Shown one piece after another: positions 1-11,449 of a stretch of 64,000 nucleotides of DNA. The position numbers and the translations under genes were made by a program. The stretch is from Helicobacter colisuis (GTDB lineage Bacteria; Campylobacterota; Campylobacteria; Campylobacterales; Helicobacteraceae). Under the pieces are notes generated by a model, which made no database searches, was not told where the DNA came from, and saw nothing but the letters and a program-made list of their open reading frames with translations. The stretch lies in contig NZ_JAMOKX010000003.1 in the NCBI RefSeq assembly GCF_023646285.1, positions 1 through 64,000 of the forward strand, written 5' to 3'. Each line of letters opens with the position of its first letter. The first letter of the stretch is position 1.

Positions 1-74
1 AACCTAGAAGTTAAGCTCTTCTTCGCTGATGATACTGCAACTTTCAGATGTGGTAAAGTAGGACGGTGCGGAGA
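1..74 (+). rRNA. rrf: 5S ribosomal RNA, 3' part
   Basis: The first bases match the conserved second half of bacterial 5S rRNA, including the GAAGTTAAGC block and the GATGATACTGC block, followed by a TGGTAAAGTAGG stretch as in Campylobacterota 5S genes. The 5' half lies outside the window. The 3' end is placed by analogy and may be off by several bases. No other rRNA or tRNA is visible just downstream. Confidence 0.85.
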
Positions 75-1481
75 TGAGAGTGTAAAAGAAAATGAGTTTT
101 ACTGCTTTTTAATTCTTCCTTGTAAATTTTAACATCACTCTTGCTATCGATATTAGTATTTAGCATTACTCTTATTCTTACTATTGCACCATCAATATTA
201 GAAAAGCTACAATACTTTTTAAAATATTTAAATTCTCTCTAAAAATTATACATAATTCTATAAATGTATAGGCTGGAGATATATGAGAGATTAAAGATTA
301 AAGATTAGATTTGGAGAATGGAGTTAGAATACTTGAGAGCTACTTCTCTTTAAAATTTAAACGCTAAACCATTAAGATTGTGCTATTAATATTTGATATT
401 ACTCTTACTGCCTTATGTTAATATTAATATTTTTCGTTGAAATATTTGATTAATGATTGTTTGGTGAATAGACAGATAAATAGAAATTTAAGAGGATTGG
501 GAATAAAGTGTATAAAAGATAGAAATTTATGATTGTCTATGCTAAAGAATAAATGTGCGAAATGGTATGTATTGGGAGTAGTAGAATAATATGGGTTTAA
601 TAGGTATTCTTGAAATATTAGCAGAGAGTTTTTGATGCTTTAGTGGTTGCTAGTATGGGGAATTGGGTTTGGGGTGGAGATTTACTTTAAGGTAAATGTT
701 GCAAGATTAAAGATTCTGCTTGGAATCTTTGTGGTTAAAGGCTTGTATTGGTTTTTTGAGTGGGTGTATAATGATAAACTTTGTAATTTTAATATTAGGA
801 TTGTTAGGTGGAATCTAAAAATTAAAAGATAGAAATTCTAGCATTAAAAGAAAATAAGCGAGATAAAGAGTTGCTAGAGATTGAAAGGTTTAGTATGTGG
901 GGGGTTGGATTGTTGATTGTGTTAGTGCAGGGTTTTTGCTAAATGAGAGTAAAAGGGTTAGAGTGGATTGGAAATGGAGTGTTAGTTTGAATGTTTGTGG
1001 GGTTTAAATTTATTTGGATTATTGGTGACTAGTTGTAGTGGTTTTTAAAATCATTGATAAATATATTTAATAGTGATTAATAGTGATAGGTGAGTTATAA
1101 GGCGTAAGCTTTGTGAGATTCTTTGGGATAATTGTTTATTTGTGGGTTGTGTGAAATCTGTTCTTTTTAGTGCTTTGATAGATGAGTAGTTTTTTGCAGA
1201 TAAAACAATTATTGTGAAATAGTTTTATGATTTAAAGTAATTTATTTATATAAAAATGGTTACTTAAAGTAACTATTTTTATATGTGCCTAATTATAAAA
1301 ATTATCTTATTGTTTATTCTTATAGGTATTTGCTTGTAGGATTTTGAAAGCTTACAAGTTTGTTTTAAAAATCAATAGAACTTCATTGTCTTTTTGGATT
1401 CATCAAGCCTTATATTAAAATATCTTAAAGTTAAATAAGTCTTAATGGCTTTGTTATGAATAATAAAAAGGAGACAATATT
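75..1481. other. Long gene-poor stretch after the 5S rRNA
   Basis: About 1.4 kb is AT-rich and, on the plus strand, rich in G and T, with only short open frames and no recognisable protein or RNA gene. The longest frame (647-832) gives a hydrophobic peptide with no clear start signal or family likeness. The stretch may be decayed coding sequence or rRNA-operon trailer DNA. The only distinct structure is the hairpin at 1248-1284. Confidence 0.6.
1248..1284. terminator. Long AT-rich hairpin, possible terminator
   Basis: An 18-base arm (1248-1265, ending GGTTACTT) faces an almost perfect reverse complement (1267-1284, starting AAGTAACT) with one G-T wobble. It lies in the gene-poor zone upstream of the broken dehydrogenase. 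It could end transcription of the rRNA operon, but it lacks a clean U-tract. Confidence 0.4.
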
Positions 1482-2244
1482 ATGGATAAAGTTGTATTTA
1501 TTACAGGAGGTTCTACAGGTATAGGTAATGCTTGTGTGCATAAGTTTCATTAAAAAGGCTACAAGGTTGCTTTTATGGATATAAATCAAGAGGAAGGGTG
1601 TAAAGTAGCATAAAATTTGGAAAATGTTCTTTTTATAGCGGTAGATACCAAAAAAGAAAGAAGATATTAAAAATGCTATTGCCAAAGTGGTAGAAAAATT
1701 TGGAAAGTTTGATGTAATTTCTTTAAATGCAGGTATTCATCGTTGCAATACCATTCTTGATATTAGCGATGAAGAGTTTGATTTGATAATCCAAACAAAT
1801 ATTTATGGTTATGTTAATACTATGAGACTTGCTATTCCTTATATGAAAGAAGAGGGTGGAAGTATTGTGATTAATGCTTCGGATCAATGTTTTGTTGGTA
1901 AGTCAAATAGTTTTGCATATGGACTTACTAAGGGTGCTTTAGGGCAGATAACAAAGTCTTTAAGTATAGATTTAGCTCCAAAAATTAGAGTAAATGCTGT
2001 GTGTGCTGGGACTATTAGAACTCCGATGACAGAGAAGTTATTTCAAGATTTTGCAAACATTACGCATAATGGAAATACATATTTTTATTGGCAGAGCGAA
2101 AGAGAAAAATATCCTTTAAAGAAAATAGGACAACCTAGTGAAGTAGCAGAACTTATCTATTTTTTAGCAAGCCCAAAGGCGAGTTTTATTACAGGGGAAC
2201 TTTATTTGATTGATGGTGGATTGACAGCTGGGATTCCTCATTAA
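1482..2244 (+). pseudogene. Broken SDR-family dehydrogenase
   Basis: The restored product is a short-chain dehydrogenase/reductase of about 253 residues, the usual family length. The N-terminus (ATG 1482, with AAGGAG just upstream) reads MDKVVFITGGSTGIG, the nucleotide-binding TGxxxGIG motif. In-frame TAA codons follow at 1551 and 1611, and the frame then shifts by one base between about 1650 and 1687. The rest is intact: LNAG, the catalytic Ser region and YGLTKG (Tyr and Lys of YxxxK), and the C-terminal ITGELYLIDGG signature. With two stops plus a frameshift it is probably not functional, although a start at 1687 could still make the C-terminal 185 residues without the cofactor motif. The sugar or alcohol substrate cannot be told from sequence. 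Confidence 0.85.
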
Positions 2245-2534
2245 ATATAGTTTTTTCTTAAGAAAAATATTTCGTTGGTTTGTTTTATAAAGGGACATTG
2301 TAAAATTTGTTTTTCTAAAAGTTAAAGATTTTTATGTTTATTTTTTTTAAAACTCTTGCATTTGTAAAAACTTTGTGTTAAAATCGCAGTTAAGCTTATG
2401 AGTTTAGATTCTAAGCTTTAAGCGAGAAATCTATTATGCAAACTCTGACTTTAAACAAATTCATTTTGTTTTCTGTGTGCGAAATTTTGTATAATCAGAT
2501 TGTAATTTCGAAATTCAATCTTAAGGAGATTAAA

Positions 2535-3929
2535 ATGAAATTTATCAAATTAAGTCTTGCAGCTAGCGTTGCACTAGGTGCATTATCTACAGCGAGCTTT
2601 GCTCAACCACTTGAAGAAGCGATTAAGGGAATTGATGTAAGCGGATATTTAAGATACCGATACAATGACGACAGATACGACAATGGAAAGGGTAATGTAG
2701 ATAATAGTAATGCACAACACCAATGGAGAGCAGTAGCGGATTTCAAAACACCAGTGGTAAATAATATCGCATTAAATTTTGGTGTATGGTATCAAACAGC
2801 TAACCAAAATGTAAATCATGGAAAAGGAACAGGAAATGAAACTCCTGGAACAGCTCAGGCATTCACAGGTAGTGGCTTGGGTTCAGGTTCTGATGGTGAG
2901 TTTGGTGTAAGAGAGTTTTATGCGACTATTACTCCAGATAGCACAGCGACAACAATCAAAATCGGTAAGCAACTTCTTGATACACCTGTAACCAATGCGG
3001 CTGATGGTGATAGAGGAACAGGTATCTTAGCGCTTAATAGCGATATTCCAAATCTTACTTTAGCAGCTGCAGCATTTGATTCTTGGGCTATTAATGAAGG
3101 TGTAGCTTTTCAAGATGATTACTCTATTGATAAACCTCTTTATGCTTTAGCGGGTATCTATGGAATTGATACTAACTATGGTCGCTTTGGCGGACAACTT
3201 TGGGGATTCTATATCGATGATGCGGTAGATGCTTTAGTATTTGGTGAGCTTTCATGGCAAGGTAGTTTGCTTAGAGCAAAATTACAATACTCTTATGCGG
3301 CATTAAATAATGATGCTGATTCTGTGTTTGCTGCACTATATCTTGGTGGAAATCCTGGCGGAAAACCCAAAGCAAATATTTCAGAATCAAATGATGCTTT
3401 TGTAGTTGAAGTGGGTGCAGATTTCAGAAATTATTATCAACTTCCACTAAATGTAACTTTGGGATATATTACAAACTTCGCAGATGGAACAGCAGTAGCT
3501 CTTGAAGATGAAGGAAGCAATGTATCAAGAAAAGGTAAAATTTGGTGGCAAAATCGTGGAACACGTATTTCTACTTCAGCACTTAGTGGTTATGGTATCC
3601 AAGGATTTGGAACAGAGCAAGATATTGATGTATTCTATGCAGGTGTAGATTATAGCTTCATTGATGAGAGATTAAATGTAGGTCTTGAGTTTGCTTGGGG
3701 TGAAAATGATATTTCTTCAGGAAATAATAATGCTAACAATCCTCGAGGTATTAAAAAAGTAGAATTCACTGAAATTACTCCAACAATTAGCTGGAAACAC
3801 AGCAAACAATTAACATTGTCTGCATTCTATGCATTCTTGAATAATAGCTATGATATGGTAGCACCTGGTGCTTCAATGGATGATCAAGATAGAAACAGAT
3901 TTAGGGTTGAAGCAAAATATAGCTTCTAA
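2535..3929 (+). CDS. Major outer membrane porin (MOMP family)
   Basis: This encodes a 464-residue outer-membrane beta-barrel porin of the Campylobacter MOMP family. The start at 2535 has AAGGAGAT 7 bases upstream and gives a classic signal peptide ending ASFA-Q; an upstream in-frame ATG at 2436 would bury that signal peptide. The mature protein opens PLEEAIKGIDVSG followed by LRYRY, the family N-terminal signature, and ends RFRVEAKYSF with a terminal Phe as barrel proteins do. A paralogue lies at 27065-28453 on the other strand and shares both ends. It sits alone between a pseudogene and a hairpin terminator, as expected for a strongly expressed single gene. Confidence 0.93.
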   Translation: MKFIKLSLAASVALGALSTASFAQPLEEAIKGIDVSGYLRYRYNDDRYDNGKGNVDNSNAQHQWRAVADFKTPVVNNIALNFGVWYQTANQNVNHGKGTGNETPGTAQAFTGSGLGSGSDGEFGVREFYATITPDSTATTIKIGKQLLDTPVTNAADGDRGTGILALNSDIPNLTLAAAAFDSWAINEGVAFQDDYSIDKPLYALAGIYGIDTNYGRFGGQLWGFYIDDAVDALVFGELSWQGSLLRAKLQYSYAALNNDADSVFAALYLGGNPGGKPKANISESNDAFVVEVGADFRNYYQLPLNVTLGYITNFADGTAVALEDEGSNVSRKGKIWWQNRGTRISTSALSGYGIQGFGTEQDIDVFYAGVDYSFIDERLNVGLEFAWGENDISSGNNNANNPRGIKKVEFTEITPTISWKHSKQLTLSAFYAFLNNSYDMVAPGASMDDQDRNRFRVEAKYSF

Positions 3930-3936
3930 TTTTTTT

Positions 3937-3958
3937 AACAAAGCCTTTGGGCTTTGTT
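3937..3958. terminator. Terminator after MOMP porin
   Basis: AACAAAGCC (3937-3945) and GGCTTTGTT (3950-3958) form a perfect 9-bp stem with a four-base loop right after the porin stop codon. T-rich sequence lies on both sides, so it could work in both directions. Confidence 0.8.
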
Positions 3959-4075
3959 ATCTTCTAAAACTTCTTTTATAACTACAATTTAATATTTAAA
4001 ATCATTTAACTCTTTTTAAAATTCAAGATTAGTTTGACTAAGTTTCTGGTTTAAGTTAATGTGGCTTTGGATTGA

Positions 4076-4999
4076 TTATTTGGGATTTTTAGAGAGAAAT
4101 ATTGAATCTCTTAGCATTGTAAGCTCTTCTTGTGTGAAGCCAGCTTCTATCCTTGCTTGAGTGTTGAAAGCGGTGTTGGCTTTGGGGAATGAAAAATGGT
4201 GTTTTTTAAGGATTTCTAAATAGACTTCTGCGCGTTTTTGCTTGGGAATGCTTTGTTTGTCGCATAGATAATGAAACCAAGTATTGCCTTTTGAGACATG
4301 TGAAATTTCTTCTTGGTAGATTATTTCTAAGACTTTTAAAAAGTCTTCTTTGATAGGGTGGTTGCTTGCTTGGACTTTGGCGCATAAAAAGGGATTAACA
4401 TCTAGCCCCACAGCTTCCATTCCTCTTGGCACAAGGGCGATCCTATCTAAAAGAATATCGCAGTTTTTCATCGAATCAAAAAGCAAAGTGTGCACCCCAA
4501 AATCTCCATATCTAAATCCTATGCTTTGAAGCAATTGATTGAGTTTGAGAAAATGATGCACTTCTTGGAATGCGACTTCCACCCACGCTTGATAATATTC
4601 TAGGGGTAGATTTCTAAAGCGATAAGCACAATCTAGTGCCAAATCAATAGCAGAAAATTCAATGTGTGCAATGGAATGTAGCAGATGAGCTGCGTTGAGA
4701 TCATTTTTTAGGTATTTACCTTGTGGGACTTTTTTGGGTGGGACAATCTGACAAAAATAAGAAAAAGTAGGAGCCATTAAAGGAAGTATTTCTGCATTAT
4801 GATTTATTTTTATATGTTTAAAATTATAAAAAATTTCTTCAGTTAGAGTGCATTTTTCTTCTGCGCTTTTAGCATCTAGGGCGTTTTTGAGTGCGTTAAA
4901 AAGTTCTATGGAATCCTCCTTTTTGGCAAGTGCTTTGAGATTTGCTACCATTACCTTTTGTTTTAAAAGCCTATAAATTTGCTTAGGTGCTTTAGCCAC
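4076..4999 (-). CDS. DUF455 family ferritin-like protein
   Basis: The 307-residue protein matches the DUF455 family, thought to adopt a ferritin-like four-helix fold with a di-metal site. Candidate metal ligands are visible as AHIEFSAIDLALD (about residues 110-122), FQEVHHF (about 144-150) and a later EEISHVSKG. The family's reaction is not established, so no specific function is claimed. It stands alone on the minus strand between the porin terminator and a gene-poor stretch, and has no signal peptide, so it is likely cytoplasmic. Confidence 0.8.
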   Translation of the reverse strand: MAKAPKQIYRLLKQKVMVANLKALAKKEDSIELFNALKNALDAKSAEEKCTLTEEIFYNFKHIKINHNAEILPLMAPTFSYFCQIVPPKKVPQGKYLKNDLNAAHLLHSIAHIEFSAIDLALDCAYRFRNLPLEYYQAWVEVAFQEVHHFLKLNQLLQSIGFRYGDFGVHTLLFDSMKNCDILLDRIALVPRGMEAVGLDVNPFLCAKVQASNHPIKEDFLKVLEIIYQEEISHVSKGNTWFHYLCDKQSIPKQKRAEVYLEILKKHHFSFPKANTAFNTQARIEAGFTQEELTMLRDSIFLSKNPK

Positions 5000-5416
5000 T
5001 AGAATCTACTAAGGATTCTTAAGCTTATCTGGGATTAGAGATTGGCTGTGAATCTTTTTATCTTTTGTAAATCTCATCATTGATTTCTTTTTTGCAACAT
5101 TTAATCGTAAAGATTAAATGGTATTACAACAAAAATTAGTGATTAGTATCCTATTGCGTTTTTTATGTAAGGGATTATATGGAAATTAACTAAAATAAAT
5201 CTTAACCAAAGGGTGGCTTGTAATTCATTTTTTTGTTTAAGTATTGATATGCTAAAGAGTTAGGAATGATAAAATAGACAAAGAAACTTATAGATGAAAG
5301 ATGAGTCACGCCTTTAGTGAGTGAAAAATGTTTAAATATATTGCACAAGTTTAAATTTTTTATAGTATAACTAATCAATCCATTTGGTAGATGGACTAAA
5401 GGTTTCACAAAGCCTG

Positions 5417-5422
5417 TATAAT
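5417..5422 (+). promoter_or_regulatory. Extended -10 promoter element
   Basis: TGTATAAT (TATAAT at 5417-5422 with an upstream TG) is a strong sigma-70 -10 element as used in Campylobacterota. It lies about 60 bases ahead of the candidate micro-gene starting at 5482 and points toward it. Confidence 0.5.
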
Positions 5423-5481
5423 AAGATTGGCTATTTGGTTGGGTATGCGGGTGGAAATATCTTATTATATAGGAGTCCATA

Positions 5482-5556
5482 ATGGAGCTGCTCAGTCTTC
5501 TCATTGCGATAATTGCAGTAATGATTACACTTTTTTTAATTAAGTTTGATTTATAA
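5482..5556 (+). CDS. Candidate 24-residue membrane peptide
   Basis: ATG 5482 is preceded by AGGAG at a good distance, and the frame reads a short acidic start (MELLS), one hydrophobic span of about 17 residues, then a basic-acidic tail (LIKFDL). That is the layout of a single-pass micro-protein. A TATAAT element lies upstream. No known small protein (KdpF, CydX, AapA-type toxin) is recognised with confidence. The ribosome site, promoter and hydrophobic core argue for a real gene, but the length makes chance possible. Confidence 0.45.
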   Translation: MELLSLLIAIIAVMITLFLIKFDL

Positions 5557-5779
5557 GTGAAATCTGACTTGTTTTCTTTGATATTTTCTATAAGTTTCTT
5601 TTTAATATCTTTTCTTCTCTTTGTTTAAGCGTAAATTTTAAAAAGCTTTTGTGTTAAATATCTATTGTTTCTACTGAATCTATGAAATATAATTATTTAG
5701 CTATTTAATCAATGCGATTAAGCAAGTTTGTCTAAAATACATTCACTAATGGTCTAGCAATGAAATAAGCATAAAAGCA

Positions 5780-8016
<2,237 letters not shown>

Positions 8017-8239
8017 TTAATTAATCTAAGCTTATAATATTAAATTTTTTTTTTAAGTTATTATATAGGATACAGATAAATATAAAAAGATAAATATAAA
8101 AAAGTGTCGAATTATTGGAGTTTCTAGCATAAAGTGGAATGGATTTTAAATTTAAGAATAATTTATTTATTTTTTTATTAAGTTTTTTGGGGAATAGCCG
8201 ATATTGAGTGTGTTATTTAATTTTAATAAAGGAGAAACG

Positions 8240-9727
8240 ATGCAGACAAGTATGAGTTTCTCTTCTCTACAAGCCTCATATACCACCACGCATTGGAGTG
8301 CTCTTGGAGAAGAGATTGTAAATGACAAAGCAAATAGCGTTCCACAAATCAATAATGAAGGGGAAAATAGCCAAAAAGCTTCCAACATTCTCTCATCAAC
8401 AGAGCTTTTAAATAGTAAGCTAGATGATTTTCATAAGCAAGTTATCAATCAGGCTTTGGGTAAAATTGCAGAAATTCAAGATGAAGTGATTAAGGTTTGG
8501 GAAGAAGTTTTTGGAGTTTCTAGCGGTAAATCAAGCAATGCTTCTAATTCAAATATTTCTTTAGAGTCATTACTTAATGGAAACTTTTCGCGCCCTAACT
8601 ATGATCTTGGAAGTGGGATTAGCATTACTCAAGGTTTTTCACAATCTTTGGAATTATCAATTCAAGGCACAATTGTAGGCAAAGATGGAGTCAGTAAAAA
8701 ACTTGATTTAAATATTAGCGTGTCTCAAAGCTTCGTGCAAAATTTACAAATCAATTCACAAAACAAAACCAATGGTGGCACTAATTCTGGAAATTCTAAT
8801 AAAGTGATTGATCCACTTGTGATTGATTATGCAGGGAATGGGACTGAACTTAGTGATACAAAGATGAGTTTTGATCTTGATAGCGATGGGAAAAAGGATC
8901 AAATTTCTACGCTAAAAGAGGGTTCTGGATTTTTGGCATTGGATAAAAATAATGATGGTAAAATTAATGATGGAAATGAGCTTTTTGGGACAAAGAGTGG
9001 TGATGGATTTAAGGATTTGAGTGTTTATGATTCTAATCAAGATGGTAAGATTGACAAAAATGATCCTATTTATGATAAGCTAAGAATCTGGACGCCTAAC
9101 CAAAAGGGCGAGGGCGAGTTAGTAGGGCTTGGAGAAAAAGGAATTGGCGTGATTTATCTTGATGCAAAAGAAAGTCAAGAGATGATGAGGGGAGAAGAGG
9201 GGGATTTGCTAGGAATTAAACAACAAACTTCTAATTTTATGCGAGAAGATGGAAGTCTTGGGGCGATTCATCATATTGATTTTGTAGCTGAAAATCCTAT
9301 TAATAATACACAAGATGAGTTAGGTGTTAATTTACAACAAGGAATGCAGGTTGCAGCAAGTCGCGCTTATTTGCAAAACTTGAATATTAATTTTAACTTT
9401 TCTCAAAGCAGTGGAAGTCTTTTAAGTGGAAACCAAACTTCATTAAGCGTCTTTAGCTTTAGTGCTGCGCAATATTCCTTTAGTCTTAGCTCGTTAGAAA
9501 GCGCTAATAATGGAGTTAGTCAAGAATTATCTGCTTTGTGGAAAGGATTACAAGAAACATTTTTGGGCTTTGAAGCTAAGGAAGAATCATCTAGTCTTTT
9601 TGGGGATCTTTTAAAGCAGTTTGATGAGACTTTTGCGGATTTAAATCGTTTTGTGTTTGATGGAATGGAGGAGAATTTGTTTAAAGAAAGTCTTGTAGGG
9701 AATTTACAAAAACTTCTAGCTGCTTAA
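8240..9727 (+). CDS. EF-hand-like calcium-repeat protein
   Basis: The 495-residue protein starts at 8240, where AAAGGAG lies 6-7 bases upstream; the earlier ATG at 8204 has no such site. Its centre holds acidic calcium-loop motifs: FDLDSDGKKD, DKNNDGKINDGNE and DSNQDGKIDKNDP (roughly residues 212-275). The flanks are Ser/Asn/Gln-rich, with a helical C-terminus. There is no signal peptide, so it is either cytoplasmic or leaves by a route without one. Similar proteins of unknown role occur in other Campylobacterota and in Vibrio. It is a single gene with its own terminator. Confidence 0.7.
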   Translation: MQTSMSFSSLQASYTTTHWSALGEEIVNDKANSVPQINNEGENSQKASNILSSTELLNSKLDDFHKQVINQALGKIAEIQDEVIKVWEEVFGVSSGKSSNASNSNISLESLLNGNFSRPNYDLGSGISITQGFSQSLELSIQGTIVGKDGVSKKLDLNISVSQSFVQNLQINSQNKTNGGTNSGNSNKVIDPLVIDYAGNGTELSDTKMSFDLDSDGKKDQISTLKEGSGFLALDKNNDGKINDGNELFGTKSGDGFKDLSVYDSNQDGKIDKNDPIYDKLRIWTPNQKGEGELVGLGEKGIGVIYLDAKESQEMMRGEEGDLLGIKQQTSNFMREDGSLGAIHHIDFVAENPINNTQDELGVNLQQGMQVAASRAYLQNLNINFNFSQSSGSLLSGNQTSLSVFSFSAAQYSFSLSSLESANNGVSQELSALWKGLQETFLGFEAKEESSSLFGDLLKQFDETFADLNRFVFDGMEENLFKESLVGNLQKLLAA

Positions 9728-9730
9728 AAA

Positions 9731-9773
9731 TTTCAAGAATCAAATGGATTTTAAATCATTTGATTCTTGAAAA
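9731..9773. terminator. Bidirectional terminator between EF-hand gene and hypE
   Basis: TTTCAAGAATCAAATG (9731-9746) is mirrored by CATTTGATTCTTGAAA (ending 9773), and the centre GATTT/AAATC continues the stem with one bulge. It sits between two convergent genes and can serve both. Confidence 0.85.
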
Positions 9774-9805
9774 TAAAATATTTTGCAAATGGAATTTTTG
9801 TGATT

Positions 9806-10828
9806 TTAGCAGATTCTAGGCAGTAATTCTCCGCTTGGATAATCCAAGAATCGTTTAGCACCATAGGCGGTTTTTAAGACAACTTTATTAAGGTTTGTTG
9901 AAGTGGTGTAGCCTATTATACTGGCATTTTTTCCTGCTGGAGTTTGTTTTAGGATTTCTAGAGCTTTTTTAGAATCTTCTTTGGAAATAGCTAAGACACA
10001 CATTCCCTCATTAGCAAGATTCCACGCTTCAAAACCTAAAAGTTCGCAGATTCCACGCACTTCATTTTTGATAGGCAAGGCTTCTTCTTCTATTTCAATT
10101 CCAATGTGTGAAGTGTTTGCCCATTCATTTAAGACACTTGCAATTCCACCTCTTGTCGCATCGCGCAAAGCATAAATGGAGATATTGTTTTTAAAAAGCT
10201 CTTCTAAGCTTGGATAGAGTAATTGACAATCGCTTTCTAAATTACTTTGCAAGGAAATTTCCTCGCGTTTAGAATACACTACTGCTCCATGATTCCCGAT
10301 TTCTCCACTTACTAAGATACAACAATCCTGCGAAATATTAGAAGCGCTAATTTGTAAATGTGGATAGAGAAATTCGCCTAAAGCTGTTGTGGTAATAAAA
10401 ATCTTATCTAGTGTTCCTTTTGGCAAGACTTTGGTATCTCCTGAAAGGAGTTTTGCGCCACTTGCCTTGAGGGTTTTTCCAAAAGAATCAAGAATTTTTT
10501 TTAAATCATCTATCAAAAATCCTTCTTCAATCATAAAACTAGCACTTAAATATTTGGGTTTTGCACCCATCATTGCCACATCATTACAGCTTCCACAAAT
10601 GCTTAATTTGCCAATATCTCCACCGGGAAAAAATAATGGAGAGATTGTATAACCATCGGTGCTAATAGCAAATTTTCCTTTAGAAATAGAATCTAATTCA
10701 CCAATGCCTGCATCTTCTCCAGCGCCTATTACACAGCCTTCTAAAAAGGGATAAAAAAGCTCTGAAATAAGTTTTTGAGATTCTATACCTCCACTTCCAT
10801 GACTTAGAGTGATGATGGATTGTTTCAT
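9806..10828 (-). CDS. hypE: Hydrogenase maturation protein HypE
   Basis: HypE makes the cyanide ligands of the [NiFe]-hydrogenase iron: it accepts a carbamoyl group on its C-terminal Cys and dehydrates it to thiocyanate. The 340-residue protein has the SHGSGG start, the GEDAGIGELD segment, the ATP-binding GDTKV segment of the AIR-synthase fold, and ends exactly in PRIC, with the acceptor Cys last. It stands apart from the other hyp genes. Its 5' side faces rnpB on the same strand. Confidence 0.95.
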   Translation of the reverse strand: MKQSIITLSHGSGGIESQKLISELFYPFLEGCVIGAGEDAGIGELDSISKGKFAISTDGYTISPLFFPGGDIGKLSICGSCNDVAMMGAKPKYLSASFMIEEGFLIDDLKKILDSFGKTLKASGAKLLSGDTKVLPKGTLDKIFITTTALGEFLYPHLQISASNISQDCCILVSGEIGNHGAVVYSKREEISLQSNLESDCQLLYPSLEELFKNNISIYALRDATRGGIASVLNEWANTSHIGIEIEEEALPIKNEVRGICELLGFEAWNLANEGMCVLAISKEDSKKALEILKQTPAGKNASIIGYTTSTNLNKVVLKTAYGAKRFLDYPSGELLPRIC

Positions 10829-10850
10829 TTAGATTCCTTAGGAGAGATTA

Positions 10851-11176
10851 GTTTAGGTGTAGCTATAAGCCGAGTTCTGTTTATGTGGTTATTTATCTTG
10901 TTTTTGCCTTACAGCAAAAATCTAGCGAAAGGTTAAAAATTTGGGATGCTAACCATACCTTTCTTGCTGCAGATTGGGCTTGCAATGACAGAATGTATTG
11001 CTACACTCTCGGTGGGCTCTTACCCCGCCTTTTCACCCTTACCTTTAGAGACTAAAGGCGGTTTGTTTTCTGTTGCGCTTTCCCTTAGATTACTCTAGCC
11101 ATTAGTTAAATGGAATCCTATCCCAAAGCAGCTCGGACTTTCCTCTTTAAAAAGCAACCACTCGCTACACCTAAGC
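10851..11176 (-). ncRNA. rnpB: RNase P RNA
   Basis: Read on the minus strand, this contains the universally conserved GAGGAAAGTCCGAGC near its 5' end and ACAGAACTCGGCTTAT near its 3' end. The two ends pair: TTAGGTGTAGC at the 5' end complements GCTACACCTAA at the 3' end, giving helix P1. The size of about 326 bases fits a bacterial type A RNase P RNA. Its protein partner rnpA is also in this window (36651-36977). Confidence 0.95.
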
Positions 11177-11350
11177 TTGGAATTTTAGCAAAAAAAGAGA
11201 TAAAAATAAATTTTAATTTTTAAAATCTGGTATTGATGTGCTTTTTAAAGATAAAGAATATTTGAGTAAAAAAAGAAAGAAAATTATTTTAGCTTTTTAA
11301 ATAATGTTATAATTTGGATTTAGTTTGATAAGATTTATAGGGGTTTGTGC

Positions 11351-11449
11351 TTGGAGTTTTATGAAAAAGTAGCTATTAGCATTGTTACGCTTATGTATTT
11401 GGCATTTTTGATTTATCAAAATAGAAATTTGTTTAAGAGAAGGCAATGA
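11351..11449 (+). CDS. Candidate 32-residue membrane peptide
   Basis: A TTG start at 11351 has AGGGG 7 bases upstream. The frame gives an N-terminal acidic stretch (LEFYEKVA), one hydrophobic span (ISIVTLMYLAFLIY), then a basic tail (NRNLFKRRQ). It ends in a TGA that overlaps the ATG of the next gene (ATGA), the layout of translational coupling. Positive-inside charge placement suggests an N-out, C-in anchor. No known family is recognised. The coupling supports reality, and the rare start and length keep confidence moderate. Confidence 0.5.
   Translation: MEFYEKVAISIVTLMYLAFLIYQNRNLFKRRQ

Larger units (their letters stand above)
5000..5779. other. Intergenic stretch with one candidate micro-gene
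   Basis: Nearly 800 bases lack a long gene. The stretch holds a small hairpin (ATTTAATC at 5099-5106 against GATTAAAT at 5112-5119) and a candidate 24-residue membrane peptide at 5482-5556 with its own promoter. The 100-residue minus-strand frame at 5202-5504 has no family likeness and overlaps the micro-gene. Nothing else stands out. Confidence 0.6.

Noticed and set aside
647-832. 61-codon hydrophobic frame in the gene desert
   Set aside because: Starts without a ribosome site and shows no conserved features; the region looks non-coding.
5202-5504. 100-codon minus-strand frame
   Set aside because: No ribosome site, no family likeness, and it overlaps a better supported small gene and promoter on the other strand.
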